DNA from: Akkermansiaceae bacterium UBA6138
GTDB taxonomy: Bacteria; Verrucomicrobiota; Verrucomicrobiia; Verrucomicrobiales; DEV007
NCBI GenBank assembly: GCA_002422425.1
Contig: DIVG01000037.1
Location: 1-17,243 of the forward strand
DNA: 17,243 nt
Direction: 5' to 3'
In this document: piece by piece, positions 7,725 through 14,690 of the stretch
How the letters are laid out: every line of letters begins with the position of its first letter
Position numbering within the stretch: position 1 is the first letter of the stretch
Position numbers and translations under genes: made by a program
Notes under the pieces: generated by a model
Told to the model about the DNA's origin: nothing
Database searches by the model: none
Seen by the model: only the letters and a program-made list of their open reading frames with translations

Positions 7725-9032
7725 TTACCTCCCCGCCAGCACTGCCTCGAAGACTCTTGCTGTTGCCTCGGCCATGCCGCTGCGGTCGTTTTCTCGCTCA
7801 ACCCAGGCGCGGCCTCTTTCGCCCATGGCAGTGGCAGCAGCAGAATCGTCAAGCAGTTCACCCAGTCGCAGTGCAAGGTCGGCGGGATCTTCGGGTTCGC
7901 AGAGGAGACCTCCTCCGCTCGCCAGAATCATTTCCGGAAAGGCCCCTCGCGACGGGATAACAGACGGTAGTCCGGAGGCCATCGCCTCGAGCAGGTAGAG
8001 GCCCTTGGGCTCGATGAAGCGGGCCGGCACGGTGAAGACATCGATCTCCTCAAGGAAGACCATCTTTGAGGCTCCGTCAGGCGCCTCGACGTGGCGGAAG
8101 CGATCACTCAAGCCGGCTGCGGCGATGCGGCCGATCTGCACTTCGTAAAAGGCACGGTCCTTTTCCGCGAGCCAGCCGCCGACATGGAAGCGGACTTCGG
8201 GATGCTGACGGGCCAGCTCGATGAACGCCCCCACGGCGATGTCGAAGCCCTTTTCCGGCGCGAGCCGGGCGAAATAGCCGATCACTTTGCCCGGCGCACG
8301 GGCCTTGCGGGCTTCGTAGACCGAGTCGAATTCGGACACGGTGACGCCGAGCGGAGTGAGGTGGAATTTTTCCTCGGGCACACCGAGGATCACGCTCATG
8401 TGATGACGGTAAAAGGCCGAGAAGGTCACAAAGCCATCGGCCTCCCGCGCGAGGCGACGCATTTCGGTCAGGACGAGCGCTTTCCACGGTTCGATGAGTT
8501 CGTCGAGAAAGACATCGTCGCCCTGCAGGGTCACGAGGACCGGCACGCCGAGTTCACGCTTGAGTGCGGGGATGGAGCCGCCCACGAGGAGATTGGTCAG
8601 GCAGATGAGGTCGGGCTTGGCGACGTCGCGGAGCCACTGAACGAGGCGGGCGACCTCCTTGCGCTGGAATCCGTCTTCGCCCTTGACCATGGAGAGCGTC
8701 ATCGAGCCGAGCTCCTTCGCGCTCACGGATAACGCCCCCGAGGCGACCCGCCTGATGAGGCGCGGGTTGTCGAGCCAGCGATCGAGGAAGGCGGGGAGAT
8801 GGCGAAAGAGCGGGATCTTCTGCTGCAAAAAGACATTGATCCCGCCGAAGAAAACCTGATCGACAGAGCGATCCTCCTCGTCCACGCGGATCGGGGTGTA
8901 AAGCGGCAGCAGGGTGACGTCCCATCCGAGCCGCGTGAGACCGGCGGCGAGGGCATTGTCGCGCAGACAACTGCCGCAGTACATGCCTCCAGCTCCGGCG
9001 GTGATATAGACAACTTTGGGGTGCGATTTCAC
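7725..9032 (-). CDS. GT4 family glycosyltransferase (GT-B fold)
   Basis: A 435-residue cytosolic retaining glycosyltransferase. The N-terminal Rossmann half starts KVVYITAGAGGMYCGSCLRDNALAAGL, with the acceptor-side Gly-rich loop and a Cys-x-x-Cys pair; LVTLQGDDVFLDEL follows near residue 165. The C-terminal donor half holds GKVIGYFARLAPEKGFDIAV, the standard GT4 Arg/Lys-Glu-Lys-Gly block, and FIEPKGLYLLEAMASGLPSV, the E-x7-E nucleotide-sugar motif. Length is normal for the family. ATG 9032 begins MKSHPKVVYI, directly at the first strand; one earlier in-frame-independent start is not needed. The gene is divergent from the PQQ-like protein (100-nt gap) and convergent with the AraC gene. It has no neighbouring glycan operon, so the product is unknown. 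Confidence 0.88.
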   Translation of the reverse strand: MKSHPKVVYITAGAGGMYCGSCLRDNALAAGLTRLGWDVTLLPLYTPIRVDEEDRSVDQVFFGGINVFLQQKIPLFRHLPAFLDRWLDNPRLIRRVASGALSVSAKELGSMTLSMVKGEDGFQRKEVARLVQWLRDVAKPDLICLTNLLVGGSIPALKRELGVPVLVTLQGDDVFLDELIEPWKALVLTEMRRLAREADGFVTFSAFYRHHMSVILGVPEEKFHLTPLGVTVSEFDSVYEARKARAPGKVIGYFARLAPEKGFDIAVGAFIELARQHPEVRFHVGGWLAEKDRAFYEVQIGRIAAAGLSDRFRHVEAPDGASKMVFLEEIDVFTVPARFIEPKGLYLLEAMASGLPSVIPSRGAFPEMILASGGGLLCEPEDPADLALRLGELLDDSAAATAMGERGRAWVERENDRSGMAEATARVFEAVLAGR

Positions 9033-9132
9033 TCGATTTCTCTTTCACGGATTACGCCTTCCGGCCATCATAGCGCCAGTGAAACTCGCGCCTCTTTTTG
9101 CTAAGATAGCAGACAATGCCGTGAACTCTCCG

Positions 9133-10695
9133 ATGAAATTACTCCCCTTACCCGCCCTGCTTCTCACCTGCCTAGCCCCCTTCTCCGCGCCCGTCTCCGC
9201 CGACGACTGGCCGCAATGGCGCGGCCCGCAGCGCAACGGCGTCAGCACGGTCGAGGGCAAACTACCCGACGCCCTCACCGAAGAGAACGCCCCGGCGAAA
9301 CTCTGGGAGACCACCGACGAGATCCCTAGTGACCACTACGGCGGTCACGGCAGCGTCGCGGTCGCGGAGGGAAAGGTCTTTCTCTCCGTCGTCTGGCACA
9401 AGGACGAACCCACAGAGACCCGCCGCATCGACGGCGACGTCCTTTCCAAACTCGACCATCGCGGGACCGGTTCCCTGCCGAAAGAGATCGTGGAAAAGAT
9501 GGAGAACGATCGCCTCAACCTGAGCCGTCGTCTCCGCGGCGAGGCCCTCGACGAGTGGGCGAAAAAATGGGTCGATGAGCATATCGATGAAAAGACGAAA
9601 CTCTCGCTCGGCGGCTGGATCATTTCCCGATTTAAGAAAGGGCCGAGCGCGATCCCTCTCACCGTCTATGACCAGCTCCTCACGGTGTCGAAAGAAGTCT
9701 TCCCGAACCAGGCGGCGATGGAGGAGTGGGTCAGAGCGCAGAACTTCGACGCGGCCGTCACCGATCAGATCATCGCCGCCGTGCCCAACACGAAAAAGGT
9801 CGCCGACGACGTCGTCCTCGCCCTCGACGCCGCGTCCGGAGCCCAGGCCTGGCGTTTCGACACGGCGGGCTTTCCAAGTGGACGCGGCTCGTCGAGTACC
9901 CCGGCGATCGTGGACGGCAAAGTCTATGCTGCCCTCAGCGAAAACCTCTACTGCCTCGAGGCGGCGACCGGCAAGGAGATCTGGCGTGCGCCGCTCACCG
10001 GCAGAAAAGGCCCCGCCTCTTCGCCTCTGGTGGTCGGTGGCAAGGTCTATCTGCAGCAGAATTTCCTCAGCGCCTTCGACGCCGTGACCGGAGCGGAACT
10101 CTGGAAAAACAACGACGTCAAAGGCTCCAATCCTTCCCCCGCCTTGTGGAAAGAGGTCATCATCTGCAACTCGCAGAAGGATGTCATCGGTGTCAATGCG
10201 GCGACAGGAGAGACGCTCTGGCAGGTCGCCGGCGGCGGCGACGGCACCCCTGTCGTCTCGGGTGATGACCTCATCGTGGTGAGTACTTTCGACGGAAAAA
10301 ACCTCATTGCCTATCGTCTCACGGCGGAGGGCGCGACCGAGCGCTGGGCGCACGGGTTTCTCGCACAGCGCTACGGTGCCAGCCCCATCATCTACGAGGG
10401 CGCGGTCTACCATCTCGGGAGTGACCGGCACCTCTGCCTCGATCTGGAGACCGGCGCGGTGAGATGGGAGCGTCCCGCCCAGTCGTCCATTTCCTCGCCC
10501 GTGCTCTCCGACGGCAAACTGCTCGTTTATGAAAACCGGGGTGGATTTGTTAGTCTCATCAGGGCGACACCCGAGGATTACACTCCGCTCGGTCGCGCCA
10601 AGGTCGGCGCGCTTTACTGCGCTTCACCCGCGATCGTGGGAAAGGCGATCTACCTCCGAACCGCGAAGACCGTCGCGGCCTTCCGCTTCGAGTAG
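9133..10695 (+). CDS. Secreted PQQ-like beta-propeller repeat protein
   Basis: A 520-residue exported protein with signal MKLLPLPALLLTCLAPFSAPVSA and then DDWPQWRGPQRNG (24-36), a hallmark opening of planctomycete/verrucomicrobial PQQ-like proteins. Propeller repeats of the form A-x-x-A-x-T/S-G-x-x-x-W recur: ALDAASGAQAW (about 230), CLEAATGKEIW (about 274), AFDAVTGAELW (about 314), GVNAATGETLW (about 353) and CLDLETGAVRW (about 435). Catalytic residues of quinoprotein alcohol dehydrogenases are not evident, so the protein may be a scaffold. About 125 residues (98-222) of charged helical sequence interrupt the early propeller. ATG 9133 is chosen because the signal peptide begins there; the longer reading from 9016 would overlap the divergent GT4 gene. 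The next gene starts 27 nt downstream. Confidence 0.88.
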   Translation: MKLLPLPALLLTCLAPFSAPVSADDWPQWRGPQRNGVSTVEGKLPDALTEENAPAKLWETTDEIPSDHYGGHGSVAVAEGKVFLSVVWHKDEPTETRRIDGDVLSKLDHRGTGSLPKEIVEKMENDRLNLSRRLRGEALDEWAKKWVDEHIDEKTKLSLGGWIISRFKKGPSAIPLTVYDQLLTVSKEVFPNQAAMEEWVRAQNFDAAVTDQIIAAVPNTKKVADDVVLALDAASGAQAWRFDTAGFPSGRGSSSTPAIVDGKVYAALSENLYCLEAATGKEIWRAPLTGRKGPASSPLVVGGKVYLQQNFLSAFDAVTGAELWKNNDVKGSNPSPALWKEVIICNSQKDVIGVNAATGETLWQVAGGGDGTPVVSGDDLIVVSTFDGKNLIAYRLTAEGATERWAHGFLAQRYGASPIIYEGAVYHLGSDRHLCLDLETGAVRWERPAQSSISSPVLSDGKLLVYENRGGFVSLIRATPEDYTPLGRAKVGALYCASPAIVGKAIYLRTAKTVAAFRFE

Positions 10696-10722
10696 ATCCC
10701 GCAAAAACTACCGGATTTTTCC

Positions 10723-11238
10723 ATGAGCAGTTTCCGGATCCGACCCCGCTTTTCGCAAAGCTTCGATGAGGAACCGGAGAAATTGCAAGCACGCATCATC
10801 GAACACGTCGGGGGCGGCGAAGAGCGTCCTGCGGGCAGCCGCGTTGAGGTGAAAAACTTCCCGGGCTATGTAACCCTGCGCATCCCCGAAGAGGACCAGC
10901 ATTTCTGGTCACCGCTGCTGAACCTCAGTCTCGAGACCGACGACGATGGACACTCCGTCATCCACGGGATCTACGGCCCGAACGCGAATGTCTGGACGAT
11001 CTTTCTCTACGGCTATCTCCTCATCGGATCACTCACGCTTTTTTCCGGCCTTCTCGGGATCTCGCAGTGGGTCGTCGGCGTGTACTCGTGGGGCCTCATT
11101 GTTTTTGGTGTTCTGGTAGTCCTGCTCATCGGTCTCTATCTGCTCGCCCAGTTCGGACAAAAGCTCGCCGCCCGGCAGACCTACCTGCTCCACCTCACCT
11201 ACGAGGCCGCCGTGGGCCGGACCGTGGAGATTCACTGA
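10723..11238 (+). CDS. Hypothetical two-helix membrane protein
   Basis: A 171-residue protein that I do not assign to a named family. Residues 1-88 are soluble and polar (SFRIRPRFSQSFDEEPEKLQARI, VEVKNFPGYVTLRIPEEDQHFWSPLLNLSLE). Two strong membrane segments follow at about 90-113 (WTIFLYGYLLIGSLTLFSGLLG) and about 117-144 (VVGVYSWGLIVFGVLVVLLIGLYLLAQFG), then a short tail ending VGRTVEIH. Topology is probably N-in/C-in by the basic residues around the second helix. It begins 27 nt after the PQQ-like gene on the same strand, so may share its transcript. It ends 10 nt before the end of the convergent DUF6868 gene. No ribosome binding site stands out before ATG 10723. Confidence 0.7.
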   Translation: MSSFRIRPRFSQSFDEEPEKLQARIIEHVGGGEERPAGSRVEVKNFPGYVTLRIPEEDQHFWSPLLNLSLETDDDGHSVIHGIYGPNANVWTIFLYGYLLIGSLTLFSGLLGISQWVVGVYSWGLIVFGVLVVLLIGLYLLAQFGQKLAARQTYLLHLTYEAAVGRTVEIH

Positions 11239-11248
11239 GAGCCCCGCC

Positions 11249-11491
11249 TCATGCCATCACCCGCAGGGCGAGATAGGGCACGAGATTGAAGATCAGCACC
11301 GCGATCTTGTAGTAGGCGATGAATCGGTAGAACTCGAGCGGCAGTGCGGTTTCGCTGAAGCCGAACATCCGCGCATGGAGGCGGGTGATCGTCGGGCGCA
11401 ACAGGACGAGGGAAACCGTCATGAGGATGAGCACCCCGAAGTTGATGAGGGTGCACCAGCCGAGGAAGTCGCGGATTGTTTCAATATTCAT
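11249..11491 (-). CDS. DUF6868-like small membrane protein
   Basis: An 80-residue protein beginning MNIETIRDFLGWCTLINFG and continuing with a hydrophobic segment (GVLILMTVSLVLL, about 19-31). A central FGFSETALPLEFYRFIAYYKIAV leads to a second hydrophobic end (AVLIFNLVPYLALRVMA). Length, the N-terminal FLGWCTLINFG block and the FYRFIAYYKI block match what I recall of the DUF6868 family, whose function is unknown. ATG 11491 is preferred; a GTG at 11518 would add nine residues, and neither has a Shine-Dalgarno sequence. It is transcribed away from trkH, with 167 nt between the two starts. Confidence 0.7.
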   Translation of the reverse strand: MNIETIRDFLGWCTLINFGVLILMTVSLVLLRPTITRLHARMFGFSETALPLEFYRFIAYYKIAVLIFNLVPYLALRVMA

Positions 11492-11658
11492 GGGATAAGG
11501 AGGGAGTTGTGGTGACACCGGAGATTAGTTTCCGGATGTTGTTTTATTAAACCAAAAAGCGAATCTCGAAACAAGCCGCGTTGCTGCGCGCCCGCACGGA
11601 ATCCCCTCTTGCGAATCACGTTTAAAACGCGTAGTGATCGATCTCGTTGGCCGGAGGG
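11492..11658. promoter_or_regulatory. Divergent regulatory gap before trkH
   Basis: The 167-nt gap between the DUF6868 and trkH starts holds AT-rich patches and the near-palindrome CGTTTAAAACG (11619-11629). A weak promoter candidate for trkH is TTGCGA (11609-11614), a 17-nt spacer, and TAGTGA (11632-11637); the -10-like box is poor. GGAGG at 11499-11503 lies 8 nt before GTG 11512, which opens a 12-codon frame to TAA 11550 that could be a leader peptide. None of this is firm. Confidence 0.25.
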
Positions 11659-13446
11659 ATGACTACGAAGAACACATCCGCGACGAAGCCGGGAGGCGTG
11701 AACCGTCTCCTCTGGCTTCAGGGTTTGATCGGCACCGCCGCTCTCGGACTCCTCGTCCGCGAGCTGGGTTGGCCCCTCGATGAAGCACAGGCACGCCTCT
11801 CGGAGTATCTCACCCTCGGCCTCGTCGTCCTCGCCCTTTTCGCCGAGGGCGGCCTCGCCCTGCGCGATTCGGGGCAGTCGAAGTTGAAGCGCTATCTCAT
11901 CCTCGCGGCGCTGCTCATTCTCGCGGGCGGACGATTCGGTCTCGAGCGCCCGCTGCGCGACTGGCTCGGGGAGCACGTCCACCCGCGCACCGGAGCCCTC
12001 ATCGCCCTCGTCGTGGTGCAGTTGAGCCTCATCATCCCGGTGGGACTGCGACTCCTCAGGTTCACCCGGGCGAGGTTCCTGCAGGAGGCGAAGCCAGGCA
12101 CGCTGTTTGTCGTGAGCTTTTTCGTTGTGATCCTCTCGGGCACGCTGATGTTAAAAACGCCGAACGCCACGACGGCCGGGATTTCGTGGCTCGACGCGCT
12201 TTTTACCAGCACCAGCGCCGTCTGCGTGACCGGATTGATCGTCGTCGATACGGAGACGGCCTTCACCCCGCAGGGACAGCTCGCTATCCTGACACTCATC
12301 CAGATCGGCGGACTCGGGATGATGACGCTGACTTACTTCATGGTCCTGATGGTCGGCCAGGGAATCACCCTGCGCGACCGGGCCCGTCTTGGCGAACTCT
12401 TCAGCGATGAAAACCTCGGAAGCATGGGGCAGTTCGTCGGCAAAGTCGTCGGCATCACCCTGCTCATTGAACTCGCCGGCGCCGTCGCGATTTACCATTC
12501 CTGGTCGGCTCAGCCCCCGCGGCCCGACACCCTCCCCTGGGACGCCGTCTTTCACTCGATCTCCGCCTTCTGCAACGCGGGCTTCTCCACCTTCAGTGCC
12601 GGACTGGCCGATCCGGCCACCGCTTCGAATCGGCCCTCGCAGGTCGTCATCATGCTGCTCATCGTTTTAGGCGGACTCGGGTTTGTTGTCGTCAATGACC
12701 TGCCGCGCCTGACGCTCTACACGATCTCGAAGCCCGTGCGGAAGCTTTTTCCCCGCTCGCGGCGACTGGCCCACTGGCAGCTGACCCATCCTGTACGGCT
12801 CCAGACCCGGCTTGCCCTCAAGACGACCGGTGTGCTGCTGCTTGCCGGAGCACTTCTCTTTTTCTTCACCGAGCGTTGGGACCTCAGCGGCGAGCGAATC
12901 TGGGAGGCTGTCTTCAACTCCGTCACCGCCCGCACCGCCGGATTCAACATTACCGACTTCGGGGCGTATACCTTTGCCACGGTCGTGCTGATGTGCACTC
13001 TGATGTTCATCGGAGGCAGTCCCGGAGGCACTGCGGGCGGGATCAAAACGACCACCTTCGCCATCGCTCTGGGCGAACTGGGACGACTCATTCGGGGCCA
13101 CGATTCACTACACATCGGCAATCGCCGCATCGCCCGCGATGTCGTCGAGCGATCCACCGCAACCGTCGTGCTCTCGGTCGTCCTGGTCGTCCTCGCGATC
13201 CTGCTGGTGAGCTGGGCCAATCCTGATCTCGACCCGGTCGACATCACCTTCGAATGCTTCAGCGCCTTCGGCACGGTCGGGCTCTCCCGCGGCATCACCG
13301 CCGCCCTCGATCCCTTTTCCAAATGGATCATCATCGTGACAATGTTTGCCGGACGGGTCGGGCTGCTCACTCTCGTCCTCACCATGGTCGGGACTCCGAG
13401 ACCACGCCGCTACGAACTCCCCGACGCCCGCCTTCCTCTCAACTGA
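11659..13446 (+). CDS. TrkH/KtrB-family potassium uptake channel subunit
   Basis: A 595-residue inner-membrane K+ transporter subunit. Four pore repeats are readable: STSAVCVTGLIV (184-195), ISAFCNAGFSTF (301-312), VTARTAGFNITDF (422-434) and FSAFGTVGLSRG (534-545), each with the central selectivity-filter Gly. The conserved segment IGGSPGGTAGGIKTTTFAI (451-469) and QIGGLGMMTLTYF (215-227) are also present. The first 145 or so residues add extra hydrophobic segments (about 50-65, 78-92, 113-133) before the core, longer than compact KtrB proteins. ATG 11659 is used; TTG 11647 is in frame too. GGAGGG immediately abuts the ATG, too close for a normal ribosome binding site. The gating partner lies 25 nt downstream. 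Confidence 0.92.
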   Translation: MTTKNTSATKPGGVNRLLWLQGLIGTAALGLLVRELGWPLDEAQARLSEYLTLGLVVLALFAEGGLALRDSGQSKLKRYLILAALLILAGGRFGLERPLRDWLGEHVHPRTGALIALVVVQLSLIIPVGLRLLRFTRARFLQEAKPGTLFVVSFFVVILSGTLMLKTPNATTAGISWLDALFTSTSAVCVTGLIVVDTETAFTPQGQLAILTLIQIGGLGMMTLTYFMVLMVGQGITLRDRARLGELFSDENLGSMGQFVGKVVGITLLIELAGAVAIYHSWSAQPPRPDTLPWDAVFHSISAFCNAGFSTFSAGLADPATASNRPSQVVIMLLIVLGGLGFVVVNDLPRLTLYTISKPVRKLFPRSRRLAHWQLTHPVRLQTRLALKTTGVLLLAGALLFFFTERWDLSGERIWEAVFNSVTARTAGFNITDFGAYTFATVVLMCTLMFIGGSPGGTAGGIKTTTFAIALGELGRLIRGHDSLHIGNRRIARDVVERSTATVVLSVVLVVLAILLVSWANPDLDPVDITFECFSAFGTVGLSRGITAALDPFSKWIIIVTMFAGRVGLLTLVLTMVGTPRPRRYELPDARLPLN

Positions 13447-13471
13447 TTTTCTCCAATCCACCCTGACACGC

Positions 13472-14161
13472 ATGAAATTCGCTATTATCGGACTTGGCTA
13501 CTTCGGATCCGCCCTCGCCCGCGAGCTCTCGGAATCCGGTCACGAAGTGCTCGCGATCGACACCGACGAGACCCACATCCGCGAGATTCGTGACAGCGTC
13601 GCCGTTGCCGCGATCGCCGACGCGACCGATGCGGAAGCGCTCGCCCAACTCGGGGTCGCCGACATGGATACCGCCGTCGTCGCCATCGGTGAAGGATTCG
13701 AAGCCAGTCTCATGATCACCGCCCATTGCCAGAAGCTGGGAGTGCGGCGGGTCTACACCCGGGTCATCAACGAAGTCCACGGCCACCTCCTTGAGCTCAT
13801 GAAAGTGACCGGCAAGATCCGCGCCGAGAGTCTCGCCGCTGCCTACTTCACCCGCCAGATCACGAACGAAGCGGTGCGCCGTTACTTCGGGATCGACGCC
13901 GGACACGGCATCGTCGAAGTGGCAATGCCCGAGCGCTACGAGGGGTGCACGCTGCCCGAAGCGAATCTGAGGAAGAAGTACGGGGTCAACGTCGTCACGG
14001 TAAGACGGCCTGTCATGAGCGAAGGCGCGGTGAACGATGCTCCGCCGACCTATCAGGTGGCCGGAACTCTTGATGCTGATTTTCTACTTCAGAAAGGTGA
14101 TCGGTTGATTGTTTTCGGGTCGCTGAAGGATATTGATCGATTTTGTGAGAGTGCTGATTGA
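13472..14161 (+). CDS. TrkA/KtrA-type RCK regulatory subunit of K+ uptake
   Basis: A 229-residue cytoplasmic protein that binds nucleotide and gates the TrkH/KtrB pore. The N-terminal RCK Rossmann domain shows FAIIGLGYFGSALARELS (3-20) with the G-x-G-x-x-G loop, VLAIDTDE with Asp30 at the end of strand 2, AIADATDAEAL (48-57) and VYTRVINEVHGHLL. The C-terminal half (about 145-229: IVEVAMPERYEGCTLPEANLRKKYGVNVVTV and GDRLIVFGSLKDIDRF) matches a TrkA_C ligand-binding domain. Single RCK plus single TrkA_C is the KtrA layout, half the length of E. coli TrkA. ATG 13472 begins exactly at the first beta strand. It lies 25 nt after the channel gene, so the two form an operon. Confidence 0.92.
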   Translation: MKFAIIGLGYFGSALARELSESGHEVLAIDTDETHIREIRDSVAVAAIADATDAEALAQLGVADMDTAVVAIGEGFEASLMITAHCQKLGVRRVYTRVINEVHGHLLELMKVTGKIRAESLAAAYFTRQITNEAVRRYFGIDAGHGIVEVAMPERYEGCTLPEANLRKKYGVNVVTVRRPVMSEGAVNDAPPTYQVAGTLDADFLLQKGDRLIVFGSLKDIDRFCESAD

Positions 14162-14270
14162 GGCAGGGTGGATTCGGGAGTTGATTCCCGGCGGCAGGGC
14201 TGCCCGATATGAGAGCGGCAGCAGGGCTGCCGCAGTCCATGGAATCCATGGCGCAGATCGCCATCTACCC
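14162..14270. repeat. Hairpin-rich, REP-like intergenic segment
   Basis: The gap between the convergent TrkA and MauE/DoxX genes holds several short palindromes. CGGGA (14175-14179) pairs with TCCCG (14186-14190). GGCAGGGCTGCC (14193-14204) is nearly palindromic. GCGGCAG (14215-14221) pairs with CTGCCGC (14227-14233) around a 5-nt loop. CCATGG then occurs twice, 3 nt apart (14238-14252). The element GGCAGGG/CAGGGCTGCC is repeated three times in 70 nt. It may act as a bidirectional transcription end or be a copy of a dispersed repeat; only copies elsewhere in the genome would tell. Confidence 0.5.
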
Positions 14271-14690
14271 TCACTCGCCCGCCCCTTTCGCCTTTGGCGC
14301 GACCCCCCACAAGAGCGTCGCGACTACAATAAGCCCGATATTTTGGGCGACTTTCACGGGGTAATTCATCGGAGTTTCATCTCCGAAACAGCCGCAAGTA
14401 ATGTCGAGCCCCCGGGCCCAGGCGATGACGATGGCGGTGGTGAAAACAACGAGACTGACGGTCAGGATCCCGGCACTGCCTTTCCGAAATCGATCGGTCA
14501 TCACGCCGATCGCGGCGAAGACTTCGACCCAGGGAATGAAGATCGCGGCGACGGCGACGAAGGGATCGCCGATGAGACGGTAATTACGAACCGCATCGGC
14601 AAAAGAAACGGGTTCCTTGATCTTGGCGACACCGCTCCAGAGGAAGAGAGCGCCGAAGGCGAGGGCGATGATGAAGAAGATCGTTTTCAT
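14271..14690 (-). CDS. MauE/DoxX-family redox-associated membrane protein
   Basis: A 139-residue protein with four hydrophobic segments (about 3-20, 43-62, 72-93 and 113-132). The first helix carries the DoxX-type LFLWSGVAKIKEP block. The loop after helix 3 reads ARGLDITCGCFGDETP, with the Cys-x-Cys-Phe-Gly motif seen in MauE/DoxX relatives linked to thiol or electron-transfer processes. ATG 14690 overlaps the stop codon of the upstream glcF-like gene in an ATGA (14690-14687), so translation is probably coupled, and the gene is the third member of the glycolate-oxidase-like operon. A role near that membrane-bound dehydrogenase is inferred from coupling; the precise activity is unknown. Confidence 0.82.
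   Translation of the reverse strand: MKTIFFIIALAFGALFLWSGVAKIKEPVSFADAVRNYRLIGDPFVAVAAIFIPWVEVFAAIGVMTDRFRKGSAGILTVSLVVFTTAIVIAWARGLDITCGCFGDETPMNYPVKVAQNIGLIVVATLLWGVAPKAKGAGE

Noticed and set aside
8091..8732. A 213-codon plus-strand frame antisense to the GT4 gene
   Set aside because: It lies wholly inside a gene with intact GT4 motifs and has His/Glu/Asp-rich shadow composition.
9262..10431. A 389-codon frame antisense to the PQQ-like gene
   Set aside because: Its sequence is Asp/Arg/Val-rich shadow coding with no motif; the sense frame has regular propeller repeats.
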